Source: Cricetomys ansorgei
Lineage: Eukaryota; Chordata; Mammalia; Rodentia; Nesomyidae
Direction: 5' to 3'
NCBI GenBank assembly: GCA_026225945.1
Contig: JAMJFZ010000597.1
Location: 4,732,001-4,796,000 of the forward strand
Length of the DNA stretch: 64,000 nucleotides
A program made the translations under genes and the position numbers. Below the pieces are notes generated by a model, which saw only the letters and a program-made list of their open reading frames with translations, had not been told where the DNA came from and searched no databases. Within the stretch, counting starts at the first letter, position 1. Each line of letters starts with the position of its first letter. Shown here one piece after another: positions 21,887-32,185 of this stretch.

Positions 21887-22330
21887 TGTAGTCCGTGCTG
21901 GCGGCCGCCTTCGGGCCGGCTCCAGGTGGAGGGACATGGCAGGGGATTTTCCCACATCCTGCCCTGCTGCCTTGTCGGGCCTCTGTGAGTCAGCAAGTGG
22001 ACAAATAGCCACCTGGGATGCGCTTCAGTGGGCATCTCCTTTATTGGGGCTTTGGAGGTGTCTTTTATGTGGCACGGTTGGGGGTGTGGTCTGGCCACAA
22101 GAGTGGGACTGATTGGTTGAGACAGGGGTCTTCGGCGTCGCGTCAAATGAACACTTTTGAGCCTGTGCCCCCAGCTGTCAGGGGCAGACAAAGCATCTTT
22201 GCTTCAGTGAAGCAGGCAGTATTAATATCTAATAATTTAGCTGGGTTTAAGCCAGGACTAAGGGGTGGAGTAATGAACACCTGCCGTCCTCACCCTCTAG
22301 GGGTGACCCGGGTTCAAGTCAGCTTCGACA
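21887..22330 (-). mobile_element. Solo LTR inside a SINE
   Basis: A 444-bp unit running 'tgtagtcc...cttcgaca' on the plus strand. Read on the minus strand it has 'caaccaatcag' (CCAAT), 'cataaaagac' (TATA-like; plus 22062-22069), then AATAAA (plus 22040-22045) and a GC-rich U5. That order fixes the minus orientation. No clear target duplication. Class is uncertain, ERVK- or ERV1-like. Confidence 0.78.
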
Positions 22331-22489
22331 CACTATAGTCCTTGGACAGTCCCACACAAGTGAGAGACTCTGCTTGAATATAAGGTGTGAAACGATTGAA
22401 GATGTCACCTGATGTCAATATTGGCTTTTTCGTGTGCACCTGCATAGGTGTACCTGCATTCCCCCCACATGTGGTAATGTGGTAGGTAG

Positions 22490-22491
<2 letters not shown>

Positions 22492-22542
<51 letters not shown>
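22492..22542 (+). repeat. (CA)n microsatellite
   Basis: About 25 uninterrupted CA units in the tail of the composite SINE. Confidence 0.96.
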
Positions 22543-22545
<3 letters not shown>

Positions 22546-22571
22546 GAGAAGTATAACTCATGGGTCCACTT

Positions 22572-22806
22572 CTGTTTTCTTTTTTTTAATATTTATTTTT
22601 AACTGTGTGCTTGCGTTTGTGTGAAGGTATATGAGTATGTGCACATGAATACGGGTGCCTGTGGCAACCAGAAGAGGGCACTGGATCTCCTGGAGCTAGG
22701 GCAACAGGTGGTTGCGGTTCTCCTGATATGGTGGGTGTTATGAATCAAACTCAGGTCCTCTGCAAGAGCACTATACACTCTTAACTGCTGAGCCAATTCT
22801 CCTGCC
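22572..22806 (-). repeat. B3-type SINE
   Basis: Reverse near full-length copy: 'taatatttatttttaac' tail, 'aaccagaagagggcactgg', 'atctcctggagctagg', 'aactcaggtcctctgcaag', 'aactgctgagccaattctcc'. Confidence 0.9.
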
Positions 22807-22809
22807 CTT

Positions 22810-23200
22810 CTATTTTCTTAAAAACAGGTTTTACATAGTTATATGATCTGAAATCCTGTTTATTCATCATAGAGATTAGATCACAATTTATATTCCATGT
22901 TAGTACAAAGTGTGAGCACACATTTTTATGGGTAACAACATAATGTTCTGTTGACAAGATGTAACCAGTTTTACCCAGGTCCTTGCCTAGTTTTGGGAAT
23001 TTATTGTGATTTCCTAACACACATAACTGTGGTAAATACTTTTGCCCACTAGACGTTTTGCATTTGTGTTCATAGTTTTCCCCGCTTGGGATGGATGTGC
23101 AGATGTGGAGTTACTGGAGCGAAGACTTATTATACAAACTTCTTTATAGAGGGATTCTACCAATTTCAAAACCACCAGATTCTGAAGATTAGGAGATGAA
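22810..23200 (-). repeat. Old L1 3' end (L1M class)
   Basis: The order of weak words ('gaatttattgtgatttcc', 'ttttgcccactagacg', 'ggagttactggagcg') fits the reversed 3' end of an ancient L1M, where a 'gtggaattgctgg' word is typical. Highly diverged. Confidence 0.5.
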
Positions 23201-23404
23201 TATCTGTGGGGGGAGTCTTTATTCTATCTCCTGCAGGCTTTAAGAGCCCATCTGTGAAATGAGGATGGCAGTTCACAGGCAGTTGGGAGATGAGAAAGAT
23301 ACTCGAGTCTCTGAAGAAGGTTTATTGAACAGTAGAGACCTGCACAGGTGCTCTCATGCGCTGGGCTTACCTGGATGGGTGGCCTGGGAAGAGGGGCTCA
23401 TGTT

Positions 23405-23425
23405 GGCTCAGTTGTATTGCATGCT

Positions 23426-23458
<33 letters not shown>

Positions 23459-23600
23459 CTGTGAGCACACATGTATGAAAGTGTCCTTGGAGGCTGGAAG
23501 AGGGCATCAGATGCCCTAGAATTATGGGTAGTTGGGAGCTGCTAGCCATGGGTGCTAGGAACAGAACTCTGAATGAGCAGTAGAGTTATCTCTTCAGCCT
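23405..23600 (-). repeat. B3-type SINE with (GT)n tail
   Basis: Reverse copy: a (GT)n tract at 23431-23457, 'ctggaagagggcatcagatg', 'ccctagaattatgg', 'gggtgctaggaacagaactc', 'gttatctcttcagcc'. Confidence 0.88.
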
Positions 23601-23849
23601 CCAGGGACAGCTTCCTAAGCAGCAGACCACTTTCTTCAGAAATGTCTAGAACTTGTGGCTGACACCATCACTGTATTTCAGATTTGCCCCTCGAGTTTTT
23701 AGAGGCATGGATTCTTTGAGCTCCTCCCAGAGGTTCTTATTCTGTTACTTTGGCCTGGGGTACAGGTATCTTCTTTGCCAAATCACCTTTCCCCTAATGA
23801 TTCTATAACTGAACACAACAGACTTGTATTTCCAACATAAAAATATGAA
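23601..23849. other. Unassigned sequence
   Basis: No repeat or gene recognised. Confidence 0.5.
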
Positions 23850-24075
23850 CTCCGGGGCTGCAGCCAAGGCTTAACAGTTAAGAGCATTGGTTGTTTTTTT
23901 AGAGGACCAGGGTTTGACCCCCAGCACATACATGATAGCTCATAACCATAGGTAACTCCAGTTACAGGGGATCCAATGCCCTCTTCTGACTTCTGAAAGC
24001 ACCAGCACACATGTGGTATACACACATACATGCAAGCAAGCTACTCATACACATAAAATAACAATAAGAAAATCC
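23850..24075 (+). repeat. B3-type SINE
   Basis: Forward copy: 'ttaacagttaagagcattgg', 'agaggaccagggtttgaccc', 'ggggatccaatgccctcttc', 'tacacataaaataacaa'. Confidence 0.92.
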
Positions 24076-24084
24076 AACTCTGGC

Positions 24085-24225
24085 TTTTCTTTTTTTTCAA
24101 AACAGTGTTTCTCTGTCATAACTCTGGCTGTCCTGGAACTCACTCTGTAGATCAGGCTGGCCTTGAATTCACAGAGATCCACTTGCCTGAGTGCTGGTAC
24201 TAAAGCGTTCATCACCACTGTTTGG
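24085..24225 (-). repeat. B1 SINE
   Basis: Reverse B1: 'aaaacagtgtttctctgtc', 'gtcctggaactcactctg', 'gaattcacagagatccac', ending 'catcaccactgtttggc'. The 'accactg' variant at this end recurs at 37157. Confidence 0.93.
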
Positions 24226-24299
24226 CGAACTCTGTCTTAATAAAACAGTTTATTCTGAGCCAAATGTAAATTAACCATGACCTGGAAACATGTGTCAAG

Positions 24300-24502
24300 T
24301 CTTTCTTCTTCCCTTCCTTCCTTCCTTCCTTCCTTCCTTCCTTCCTTCCTTCCTTCCTTCCTTCCTTCCTTCCTCCCTCCCTCCCTCCCTCCCTTCCGTC
24401 CTTCCTTCCTTCCTTCCTTTTTTTCTTCCTTCCTTCTTTCCCTTCCTCCCTTCCCTCTCTCTGTCTCTCTGTCTCTCTGTCTCTGTCTCTTTCTTTCTTT
24501 TT
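24300..24502 (+). repeat. (CTTC)n homopyrimidine tract
   Basis: About 200 bases of almost pure pyrimidine: (TTCC)n, then (CCCT)n, (TTCC)n, and (TCTG)n with (TCTTTC). It lies on the poly-T side of the reversed B1 that follows, so it probably grew from the B1 tail. Both-strand open frames here are low-complexity artefacts. Confidence 0.97.
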
Positions 24503-24652
24503 TTCTGAGACAGGGTTTCTCTGTGTAACAGCCTTGACTGCCCTGGAACTCCCTTTCTAGACCAGGCTCGTCTGGAACTGACAAAGATCTGCTTGCCTCT
24601 GCCTCCCAAATGAAAGGGATTAAAGGTGTGTGTGCACCCACACCCAGCTTTA
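24503..24652 (-). repeat. B1 SINE
   Basis: Reverse B1 in good condition: 'gagacagggtttctctgtgt', 'ccctggaactccctttct', 'gaccaggctcgtctgg', 'gggattaaaggtgtg', ending 'cacacccagct'. Confidence 0.95.
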
Positions 24653-25059
24653 AGTCATATTGAAAGCCATGAGTCAATGCTAATGAAATCTACAGGTGGG
24701 TCACATAGTAGGCAGGCTGCAGCAAGGTGTGGGAATCCACAGGATCCAGAGTGGTCTATCACATTCCTGGCTTCTGGTAGAGTCTAAGTGTTTCACTCAG
24801 CAATCCATGCCCAGAGTTTTATCTCAAAGTCAAGAAGATATTAAGTTAGATTCCGAGGTTGATAGTAAACGGTTATCAAAGGGGGCTGAAGATAGCCCCA
24901 AACAATTTTAGTTCTTGACCTACAAAACATTTCATCTCTCCACAATCAGGGTGTTTTACTTGGTCAAGGTCAAATTGGGTTAGCAAATTACATCTTGATA
25001 AGTACAAGGCCCCAAACATGCTTGGCCAAAAAAGTAAAAAAAAAAAAAAAAAAAGATTT
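24653..25059. other. Unassigned, probably ERV-derived
   Basis: No SINE is seen. An A20 run lies at about 25036-25055. The stretch leads into the LTR-like unit and may be the same element, but no retroviral protein can be followed. Confidence 0.35.
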
Positions 25060-25510
25060 ACCACCTGCAGCAGATTGGTGGCCACCAGAGTTATTTCTAA
25101 AGCTATGCCTTCCCTGAACGAAGGAAATGTGGACTTTATTCAGGGAGCTTATGCATATTCATATGGGATGGACAGTCTGAAGCACGCTAAGTTAAGGAGT
25201 GAATTTCTGGATTACTCTGTTTGAAGTCATAGTTGAAGAAGGAAAGAGGGCGGAAACATTCTTTTGGTATACTTGGCTCAAAGTCATGGAGTACAGGTTC
25301 AAAAGGTTAGAATGTCTGGCAGGGATGCCGCTGGGCATGCTCAGCTTACGTCATCAAGATGATGGACAGGAACATCTTTGGTCATGCTCAGTTTTCCTCA
25401 ACAGTGTTTAGCTATAACAGAAGAAAAGGGTACTTTGAAAATGAATTCATGTGGGAGATGGCTCCTAAAGACACCTGCCTCAGCAAGCAGCGGACAATTC
25501 TGATGTCACA
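25060..25510 (-). mobile_element. Candidate LTR, ERVK-like
   Basis: Read on the minus strand: a CRE-like 'gatgacgtaagctgagcatg' region, then 'atatgaatatgcataagc' as core promoter and 'cctgaataaagtcc' with AATAAA (plus 25137-25142). This resembles the U3-R layout of rodent ERVK LTRs. Ends are not defined and no target duplication was found. Confidence 0.5.
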
Positions 25511-26157
25511 GAGAAAAAAATACTCTCTTCTCCAGGCCAGGCTGTGGAAGCCTAGGGACCAGACTACAGCCCCAAGCAAAGCTGAGTTGGGCTATTGCAA
25601 AGGTAAAATGAAGTTTAACCCAGTGGCCCACAGCAAGCCAGGTGAAGCACCCTGGGTTAGTGGGACAATTAAAAAGGTTTGCTGTCATTTTCCTTCACCC
25701 AAGGGGGGACCAAGCCGAGCCTCTGTACATACATCCTCTGGGAGGGGAAACACTCCTTTCACATTCCTTGTTTCCAGTTGAGGGTAGAGGGGTACAAGCA
25801 GAAGATCCCATGGTTGACATAGCCCCATTTCCCAGTGAGGAGGAGGGATATATTCAATCTCCTGAGGCCAAAGCTGGGAGTCTACTCATTATTTAGGGGC
25901 AGGTAAGGAGACAGTGAGAGGGAATCTTTCTCCTACTTTGTAGGCTTTACTGGGACCAACAGCTCCCTTGAACAGATAAATATGTCTTCTGAATATCTAG
26001 ATATGGAAGCAGTGGCTTAGGGAGCTCCATTCACCCTGGCCAAATTGAATTTTAGCTGCCAAATCTAGGAGCTTTAAGATCGACTCTGGGTTCTGCTCTG
26101 TCTGCAGACTATATTCACTTTGCCCATAAGCTCTACTCGTTTACTATAAGAGCCCTG
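25511..26157. other. Unassigned sequence
   Basis: No SINE. Open frames of 140 and 84 codons on the plus strand (25359-25896) show no recognised domain. Could be ERV-internal remains beside the LTR-like unit, but this is not supported by any motif. Confidence 0.35.
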
Positions 26158-26189
26158 GACACATACACACAGACACACACACAGAGGCG

Positions 26190-26228
<39 letters not shown>

Positions 26229-26290
26229 GCACATGCACACGCACACACACATGCACACACATATACACATAACATATACAGACAGACACC
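26158..26290 (+). repeat. (CA)n with (CT)n microsatellite
   Basis: Compound tract: 'acacacagacacacacac', a (CT)n patch at 26190-26206, then (CA)n with GCACATGCACAC interruptions. Confidence 0.95.
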
Positions 26291-26299
26291 CACTGTGTT

Positions 26300-26470
26300 A
26301 ATCTCTTTCAGTGCTCACACTTGTTATCATACTCTTCACAGCAGTCCTGGGGAGCAGGTATCCCCATTTCTCCTATTTTACAGATGAAGAATCAGGTGTA
26401 GTGGGCTGTATCATTGCTCTAGAGCTGAGAAGCCGGTGAATGTCAGGGTCATGACGTAGGCCCAGCATCT
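26300..26470 (+). repeat. MIR SINE
   Basis: Forward MIR: 'cttcacagcagtcctgggg', 'caggtatccccatttctcc', 'attttacagatgaagaat', 'gagaagccggtgaatg'. Confidence 0.8.
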
Positions 26471-26701
26471 GACCCACACATAATTATTTTTTACAGTATT
26501 TCCCTTTGCCAGCAGATGGGCTCCTTCAGTTGCCAAGGAGTGGAGGGAAATGGGGTCCCTTTTAGGTAACAGTGAGGGACAGGTTGGCAAGAGCACAGTA
26601 TCATGTCTATTGCAGTGTCCAGGCATGTCTGTGCTCTGAGATCGCCTGATTTGTGGCCACCGATACCACCGGGGACTCTGACACACCCATGGATGGGTCT
26701 G
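26471..26701. other. Unassigned sequence
   Basis: No repeat or gene recognised. Confidence 0.5.
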
Positions 26702-27070
26702 TGTGATGGCTAATCTTCACTGTCAGCTCAACTGAATTTAGAATCAAAGTGGAGACATGCCATGGCTGTGTGTGTGGACGCTTTCAGATAGTTGAATCAA
26801 GGCAGGGAGGCCCACCTTGACTGTGGTCATCACTACCCTGTCAACTTAGTTCCAGACTGAATAAAAAGGAGCAGGTGAGCTGAGCGCCACATTCACCTCC
26901 CTGTGCTTCTTGACTGTGTGTGATGGGACGGCTCCTCGAATTCCTTCTGCCACGCCTTCCACGCCACGATGGACCGTATACCCTCAAACTGTGAGCCAAA
27001 ATAAACCTTTCTCCCGTACATTTCTTCTTGTCAATATCTGGTCATGGCCACAAGAAAAGTAATCAATGCA
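26702..27070 (+). mobile_element. ERVL-type LTR (MLT2/MT2-like)
   Basis: Starts 'tgtgatggctaatc' and has 'tgtcagctcaactg', 'actgaataaaaaggagc' (TATA-like), 'caaactgtgagccaaaataa' (poly(A) region), and a terminal 'agaaaagtaatca'. Same family as 5487-5800. Solo LTR; no clear target duplication. Confidence 0.8.
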
Positions 27071-27904
27071 GCAAAAACTTTCTAACCGGGAGCTTAACAG
27101 CTTCCCCTCTGAGATTCCAGTGCCCACCATGGCAAAGGCTACCCTGCCACGTGGCTTGACCTTTATCAGTGAGTTCAGCCTCTTGTCTTCTTTTTCTTCA
27201 TACTTCCCCTTCCTTTCTTCTTTTGATATCCTCTCCTCCCCTCTCTTCTTTTCATATCCTTCCTTCTGTGGAGAGATTCTGTGCTGTGAACCAACCCAGC
27301 TCTCCTACAGTTCAGACAGGTGTTTCTTAATGTGCAAATGGTGTCTACCTGGGTATCCAGACATGCTGGCACCCAGGAAAGCAAGAGTGGGGGCTTCTTT
27401 ATTATCTCAACTTGGAATCTGCATATTAAAACACACTGTCCGGGTAGAGGGACTTCAATAGCTCCAAGGAGCCTTCCTCTGGGGATACCCACTATGTGTC
27501 CATGTATAAACTGGGAGTTGGGACTTGGATTTGATTTGGGTCAGATGCACCCATTGTAGTTACTGTCAGATACTAGAAATCTCCTTGGGGAACCCAAGGC
27601 CCTGATAGGGAAATGGGGCAAGGTTTGCACTGGCAGAGACTGACTGCATCTTTCTCTTGTACCCCTCTCTAGTTCAGGTAAGTGTTCAGTGAGGTTAGTA
27701 TCCAGTGTACAGTCAGGTTCGTTTCAGAGAATCACTAACCCCACTGCCATGGGTGAGCCAGTCTGGTGTGATCCTGAAGGGCATTAGATAGAGTGTCTCT
27801 CTGACTTAACCTTCAAAATCCATTTCAGGTGACTAGATGAGAAATACTGTCCTTTGAGGGAAAGAATTGCAGTTGGCTAGAACGTGTTGCCATAAGCTAA
27901 GCTT
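27071..27904. other. Unassigned low-repeat sequence
   Basis: Pyrimidine-rich between 27180 and 27270. The 131-codon plus-strand frame (27066-27461) crosses this biased patch and is not accepted as coding. Confidence 0.45.
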
Positions 27905-28095
27905 GGAGGGACAAGAATCATATGTTTTCTTTCATATGCAGAATCTAGATTTAAAAAATGACCAGGAAGCAGAAGGGGGGCTATTTTGGAAAAGAAGGGA
28001 ACCAGAAGGAAGGCAAAGGGAACATGAGAGGGTAATAGGTGGGGGTTTATGAATTTGTTCAAACTATGCTGTATGCATTATGGAAATGTCCCAGT
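27905..28095 (+). repeat. L1 LINE 3' UTR fragment
   Basis: Words typical of the rodent L1 3' end: 'catatgttttctttcatatg', 'cagaatctagatttaaaa', then the purine-rich patch 'agaagggaaccagaaggaag'. No ORF2 part is attached. Confidence 0.7.
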
Positions 28096-28164
28096 GCCAA
28101 GTCACCTGGAGAAGGAGCTGGTGAAAAGGGCAGGCTGAAGGCTACATTGTCCCCTGCAAAGAGG

Positions 28165-28335
28165 AGGAGACATTCTAAACTCTGGCACTTGTGAATATGA
28201 CTTTCTCTTGCAATAGCACTTTGCAGATGTAATTTAACTAAGATGAGATCATTAGGTTGGCCTTGATCCCATGTTACTGGGGACCTTATAAGAAGAGGAA
28301 GATACCATCGGCAGACAGACATCTAGGGAGAAAGC
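28165..28335 (+). mobile_element. MLT1-type MaLR LTR fragment
   Basis: Forward MLT1 core: 'ctttgcagatgtaattta', 'actaagatgagatcatt', 'ccttataagaagaggaag'. Flanking parts are not recognisable. Confidence 0.75.
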
Positions 28336-28774
28336 CTTGCCCGATTATGAGAGAGGAGGTGAGACAGAAACATTTGGGTGGTTCAAGTGATGGAACCCAG
28401 GGAAAATTATATATTTTCAAGTACAGTGCCATTTATTTCCCAGGAAATAATGTTGCTGGACCAGCTGAATGTCTACCTGTTGGGATGTCCAGGTCTTCAG
28501 TGGAGCAGTAGGAAGACTGACTGAGAGTGGTGATACCCAGGTTCTCTGCAGTCTCAGGAGGTGGAGCCTGGCTCTCGCTGTTGGCTCTCCTAGGCATCAG
28601 TGATGCTGCAAGATGAACAGCACTTTCGTTTCCAATAGCATCAATTTCACTCACTCTTTATCCCAACTTTTGGATTTAGGAATTAAACACAAAAATCTGT
28701 GTTTAATGTAAGCAGAACAGGTCTAAACTAATTGGTACATGATGCTCCCATAGACCCAGGGGAATTTTGTTGTA
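28336..28774. other. Unassigned sequence
   Basis: No repeat or gene recognised. Confidence 0.5.
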
Positions 28775-29039
28775 TAATTAAAGAAGTTCACTTTACAGAA
28801 GGAGAAAAAAAAATCTTAAAAGTTTATATGGGAGTACAAAAGACACTGGATAGCAAAGCAATCTTGAGCAAAAAAGAATAAAGCTGGTGGCATCATCATC
28901 CTGATTTCAAGTTATGCTACCAAGCCATAGTAACAAAAATAACAGTGTCGGCACAAAAACAGACACGTGGGTCAATGGAAAAGAATAGGGGACACAGTTA
29001 TAAGCCCACACAGTTAAAGGCACCAGAATACACATCATG

Positions 29040-29207
29040 CCAGGTGTGGTTGTTCACACCTTTAATGCCAGCAACTGGGAGACAGAGAGAGGAGGCAAAT
29101 ATCTGAGTTCAAGGCTGGCCTAGTCTACATATACATAGTGAGTTCCAGGACAGCCAGGGCTACATAGAGAGACCCTGTCTCAGGATAAAATAAAAAAAAT
29201 GAAAAAG
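29040..29207 (+). repeat. B1 SINE inserted in L1
   Basis: Forward B1: 'gccaggtgtggttgttcac', 'tctgagttcaaggctggcc', 'agggctacatagagagaccc', then an A-rich tail. The word 'aatacacac/aatacacat' on both sides is probably the target duplication. Confidence 0.93.
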
Positions 29208-29808
29208 AGAAAAGAAAATACACACTAAAGTAAAGATGTCTTCTTCAACAAATAGTGCAGGAAAACTGGTGATCCACATATAGAAGAATGGAACTAGATG
29301 CCTATATCTCACCCTGCATTAAGAGCAACTCCAGATGGATGGAGGACACAAATGAATCATATGCAAACATTAGAAAAAAAGTGTGGAAAACCACCTCAAG
29401 ATACAGGCACAGGCAAGGATGTTCTCAATTGGACATCAGTCACTTAGGAAATAAGGCCAACAACTGACAAATGGGATCTTATGACATTTAAGAACTTTTG
29501 TATAACAAAGGAAACAGTTAATTGGATGAAGGAACAGTCTACAGAATGGGGAAAATTTTGCTAGCTATATATTTAACAGAGAGTTAAAATCCAACATCTA
29601 AAAAGAACTTATAAAGCTAAACAGCAAAGGATCAAACTTAATTAATAAATGGGCTAATGAATTGAATACATGTCTCACAAAGATGAAGTAGAAATGGACA
29701 ATAAACTTATGAGAAAAATGCTCAACTCCACTATCTATCAAAAAATGTATATTAAAATTACATTAGGATTCATATCACTCCAGATAGAAAGACAGTCATG
29801 AGGGAAAC

Positions 29809-30174
29809 TGTGGTGGTTTGAATAAAATTGGGCATTATTGGGTCATAGGGAGTAGCACTACTAGGAGGTGTGGCTTTGTTAGAGGAAGTGTGGCCTTATT
29901 GGAGGAAGTGTGTCACTGGGGGAAGGCTTTGAAATTTCAGAAGCTCAAGCCAGACCCAGTGGTTCACTCTCTCTTCCTGATGCCTGCTGATCCAGATGTA
30001 GAACTCTTGGCTACTTATCCAGCACTATGTCTGCCTGCATGTCACCATGCTTCCCTCCATGATGATAATAGACTAAACCTCTGAACTGTAAGCCAGCCCC
30101 AGTTAAATGTTTGCCTTTACAGAGTTGCTATGGTCATGGTGTCTCTTCACAGCAATAAAACCCTAACTAAGACA
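29809..30174 (+). mobile_element. MaLR solo LTR in L1, with 5-bp target duplication
   Basis: A 366-bp LTR from 'tgtggtggtttgaataaa' to 'accctaactaagaca'. The five bases GAAAC lie at 29804-29808 and again at 30175-30179. Inside are 'aggtgtggctttgttagagg', 'gtgtcactggggg' and 'gctatggtcatggtgtctc', typical of rodent MaLR (MT/ORR1 type). Five-base duplications are usual for ERVL/MaLR. L1 sequence resumes immediately on the right. Confidence 0.93.
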
Positions 30175-30770
30175 GAAACAAATAGCAACAAATGCTGGAG
30201 AGGATGTGGACAACAGGGAGCAGCAGGAATGTAAAGTAGGCCAGCTGCTATGGAAATCAGTATGGGGGTTTCTCAAAAACCTAACAATATCTCACATATG
30301 ACCCAGTGTTTCACTCCGGGGCATTTATCTGAAGGACTCCATTCAAGTCAACACATCACAGATTCTCGCACATCACTGTTTACTGGAGCTTCTGTTTACA
30401 ATAGTTATGAAACCAACGTAGGTGCCCAGTCACGGAGGGATTGACAAAGGAAACATGATTTAAATACACAATGGGATTTTTTTCCAGCCGTGTTTGTAGG
30501 GAAATGAATACAACTGGAGATAATAATATTAAACGAATTAAGCAATCTCAGAAAGACAAATATGCTATATTTTCTTTAATTTGTGGTTCCTTGATTTTAT
30601 ATAGATACACAAAGTCATATCTGCATATATGACATGAAAGTATAAATGAAGCTATTTAGGGAGCCATCAGGGACTAAACAGGGTGGGGGAGAGACAAGAA
30701 AAGAGAGGGTAGGTATGAGGGGGAGTGTACTCAACACACGTAAATATAATCATAAAAACTTAAAAAATAT

Positions 30771-31160
30771 TCAGTGTTTTTTCCCCCTCTGGGTAGATAC
30801 AAACAAGCAAACACACAGCTATCAGTGCTTTCGGCAGCTGTCCTGTGACTCTGAGGAAAACAATTTAAAAATGACCCATTGAATAACAGCAAAACCCCCA
30901 GAAAGATACGGTCTTTGTTAGCTCAGAGGTGCACTGGATCAGTTAGTAGCCCCAAATCTGCCCTAGCTCTGGATTCTAGTTAGTGAGTCAGTATGTCTTC
31001 ATTTTTCAAACCAAGTATTGTTGTGTGTGTTTTGGTTTTTTGTTGCTGTTGTTATTTATTGTAGTGGTTTAAAAATATGATCACAATTTTTTTTCATTTT
31101 CCTCCTTTGCAGAGCTTTCAGCCCCTCTCAGGTGGCTTGTGGCCATAAAGCAAATGATTT
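30771..31160. other. Unassigned sequence
   Basis: No repeat or gene recognised beyond short T-rich runs. Confidence 0.5.
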
Positions 31161-31175
31161 AAAAGGACCAGGTCT

Positions 31176-31337
31176 TAGGCCAGTGAGATGGCTCAGTGTG
31201 TGAGGTGCTCTTTGCCAAGCCTGAGAACTGGCATTCCATCCCTGGGAAACAGATGGTGGAAGGAGAAAACTGACTTCTCAGAATTATACTTTGACCTCCA
31301 TTTGTATGCACGCACACACAAATGTAATACATAAATA
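31176..31337 (+). repeat. B2 SINE with target duplication
   Basis: Forward B2: 'ggccagtgagatggctcag', 'tttgccaagcctgagaac', 'gatggtggaaggagaaaac', 'taaataaaa' tail. Flanks AAAAGGACCAGGTCT (31161-31175) and AAAAGAACCAGGTCT (31338-31352) are a 15-bp target duplication with one mismatch. Confidence 0.94.
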
Positions 31338-31385
31338 AAAAGAACCAGGTCTGATTTGTAGAGGAGGGTGATTTTAAGTGTACAA

Positions 31386-31774
31386 TGTCTGATTAGTTTT
31401 TATTGTCAAATTGACACACACCTAGAGATCTGGGAAACAGGAATGCTAACTGAAGAACTGTGTTGAGCAGACTGGCCTGTGGCCATGTCTGTAACGAACT
31501 GCCTTGATTGATGATTGACATTGAAGGGCCTACTATGGGCAGCACCATCCCTCGGCAGATGGGCCTGGGCTGTAGAAGAAAGCTAACTGAGCATAAGCCA
31601 GTAATAGAGCCAGCAAGCAGCATTTCTCTGATTTTTTGCTCAGTTCCTGCTTGAATTCCTGCCCCGACTCACTGATGGACTGTGATCAGGATATATAAGC
31701 TAAATGAACCCTTGCCTCACAAGGCTGCTTTTGGTAGAAAGTTTTATTATAGCAACAGAAAGCATACTAGAACA
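31386..31774 (+). mobile_element. ERVL/MaLR-type LTR
   Basis: Starts 'tgtctgattagttttta' with 'ttgtcaaattgacacacac', 'gattgatgattgacattg', 'ggatatataagctaaatg' and ends 'agcaacagaaagcatactag'. Relative of the 47162 and 48755 LTRs. Solo LTR. Confidence 0.8.
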
Positions 31775-31867
31775 TATAGGAAAGAGGATAATTTGCATTT
31801 CTCATTGATAGTTATGATGGATTCTGTGTTCATGTCTCATATGATAGCTCAAAACTGTTAGTTCTTG

Positions 31868-32185
31868 GGCTGAGGTATGGCCCAGTCAACAAAGCATTTG
31901 CCTTTCAGATCATCAGAACCCACATTAAGAACCTGGACATAGCAATCCCAGAGATGGCGAGGTGGAATGTGGAGCCAGGTGGATCCCTGGAAGCTTGCTG
32001 CCTGGCTAGCCTACCCTATTTGGTGAAGTTCCAGCCCAATGAGAGAACCTGTCTCAAACAAATAATAAAAAGCACCTGAGGGACAACACAAAGACTCTTT
32101 TCTGACCACTACACATAAGCACACATAAGCACACAAGCACACTTATCCACGAACTCACACACTCATGAACACACACGCACACGCA
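31868..32185 (+). repeat. Composite tRNA-headed SINE
   Basis: Forward copy: 'ctgaggtatggcccagtc' head, 'gcttgctgcctggctagcc', 'atttggtgaagttccagccc', 'gagagaacctgtctcaaac', then a CA/GCACACAA-rich tail. Confidence 0.75.

Larger units (their letters stand above)
21688..22545 (+). repeat. Composite tRNA-headed SINE split by a solo LTR
   Basis: Left part 21688-21886: 'gggctggagagatggctc', 'gacctgcgttcagatcccc', 'gagttggtgagttccggg'. Right part 22331-22545: 'caagtgagagactctgct', 'gcaccccc'-type tail and (CA)n. The two parts join in register across the inserted LTR. Confidence 0.75.
28775..30770 (+). repeat. L1 LINE ORF2 C-terminal part and 3' UTR, interrupted
   Basis: The order of words follows the rodent L1 3' half: 'aaagcaatcttgagcaaaaa', 'aaaaacagacacgtgg', 'actggtgatccacat', 'aataaggccaacaactgac', 'tatggaaatcagtatgggg', 'tcagaaagacaaatatgc', then the 3' UTR. 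ORF2 is riddled with stops and frameshifts. A B1 and a MaLR LTR are inserted. The 5' part of the element is absent, as is usual for truncated L1 copies. Confidence 0.9.

Noticed and set aside
21887..22330. GC-rich patch with NotI-type 'gcggccgc' and 'gacgcgacgcc'-type words as a CpG island
   Set aside because: The GC-rich part is the U5 and U3 of an inserted LTR, and it is too short for a CpG island.
22492..22542. Regular repeats as a CRISPR array or other designed repeat system
   Set aside because: All short regular repeats here are microsatellites without spacers, in a mammalian genome.
24237..24677. Open frames on both strands rich in Lys/Arg/Glu/Gly or Pro/Ser/Leu/Phe
   Set aside because: They are translations of the (CTTC)n tract and the adjoining B1.
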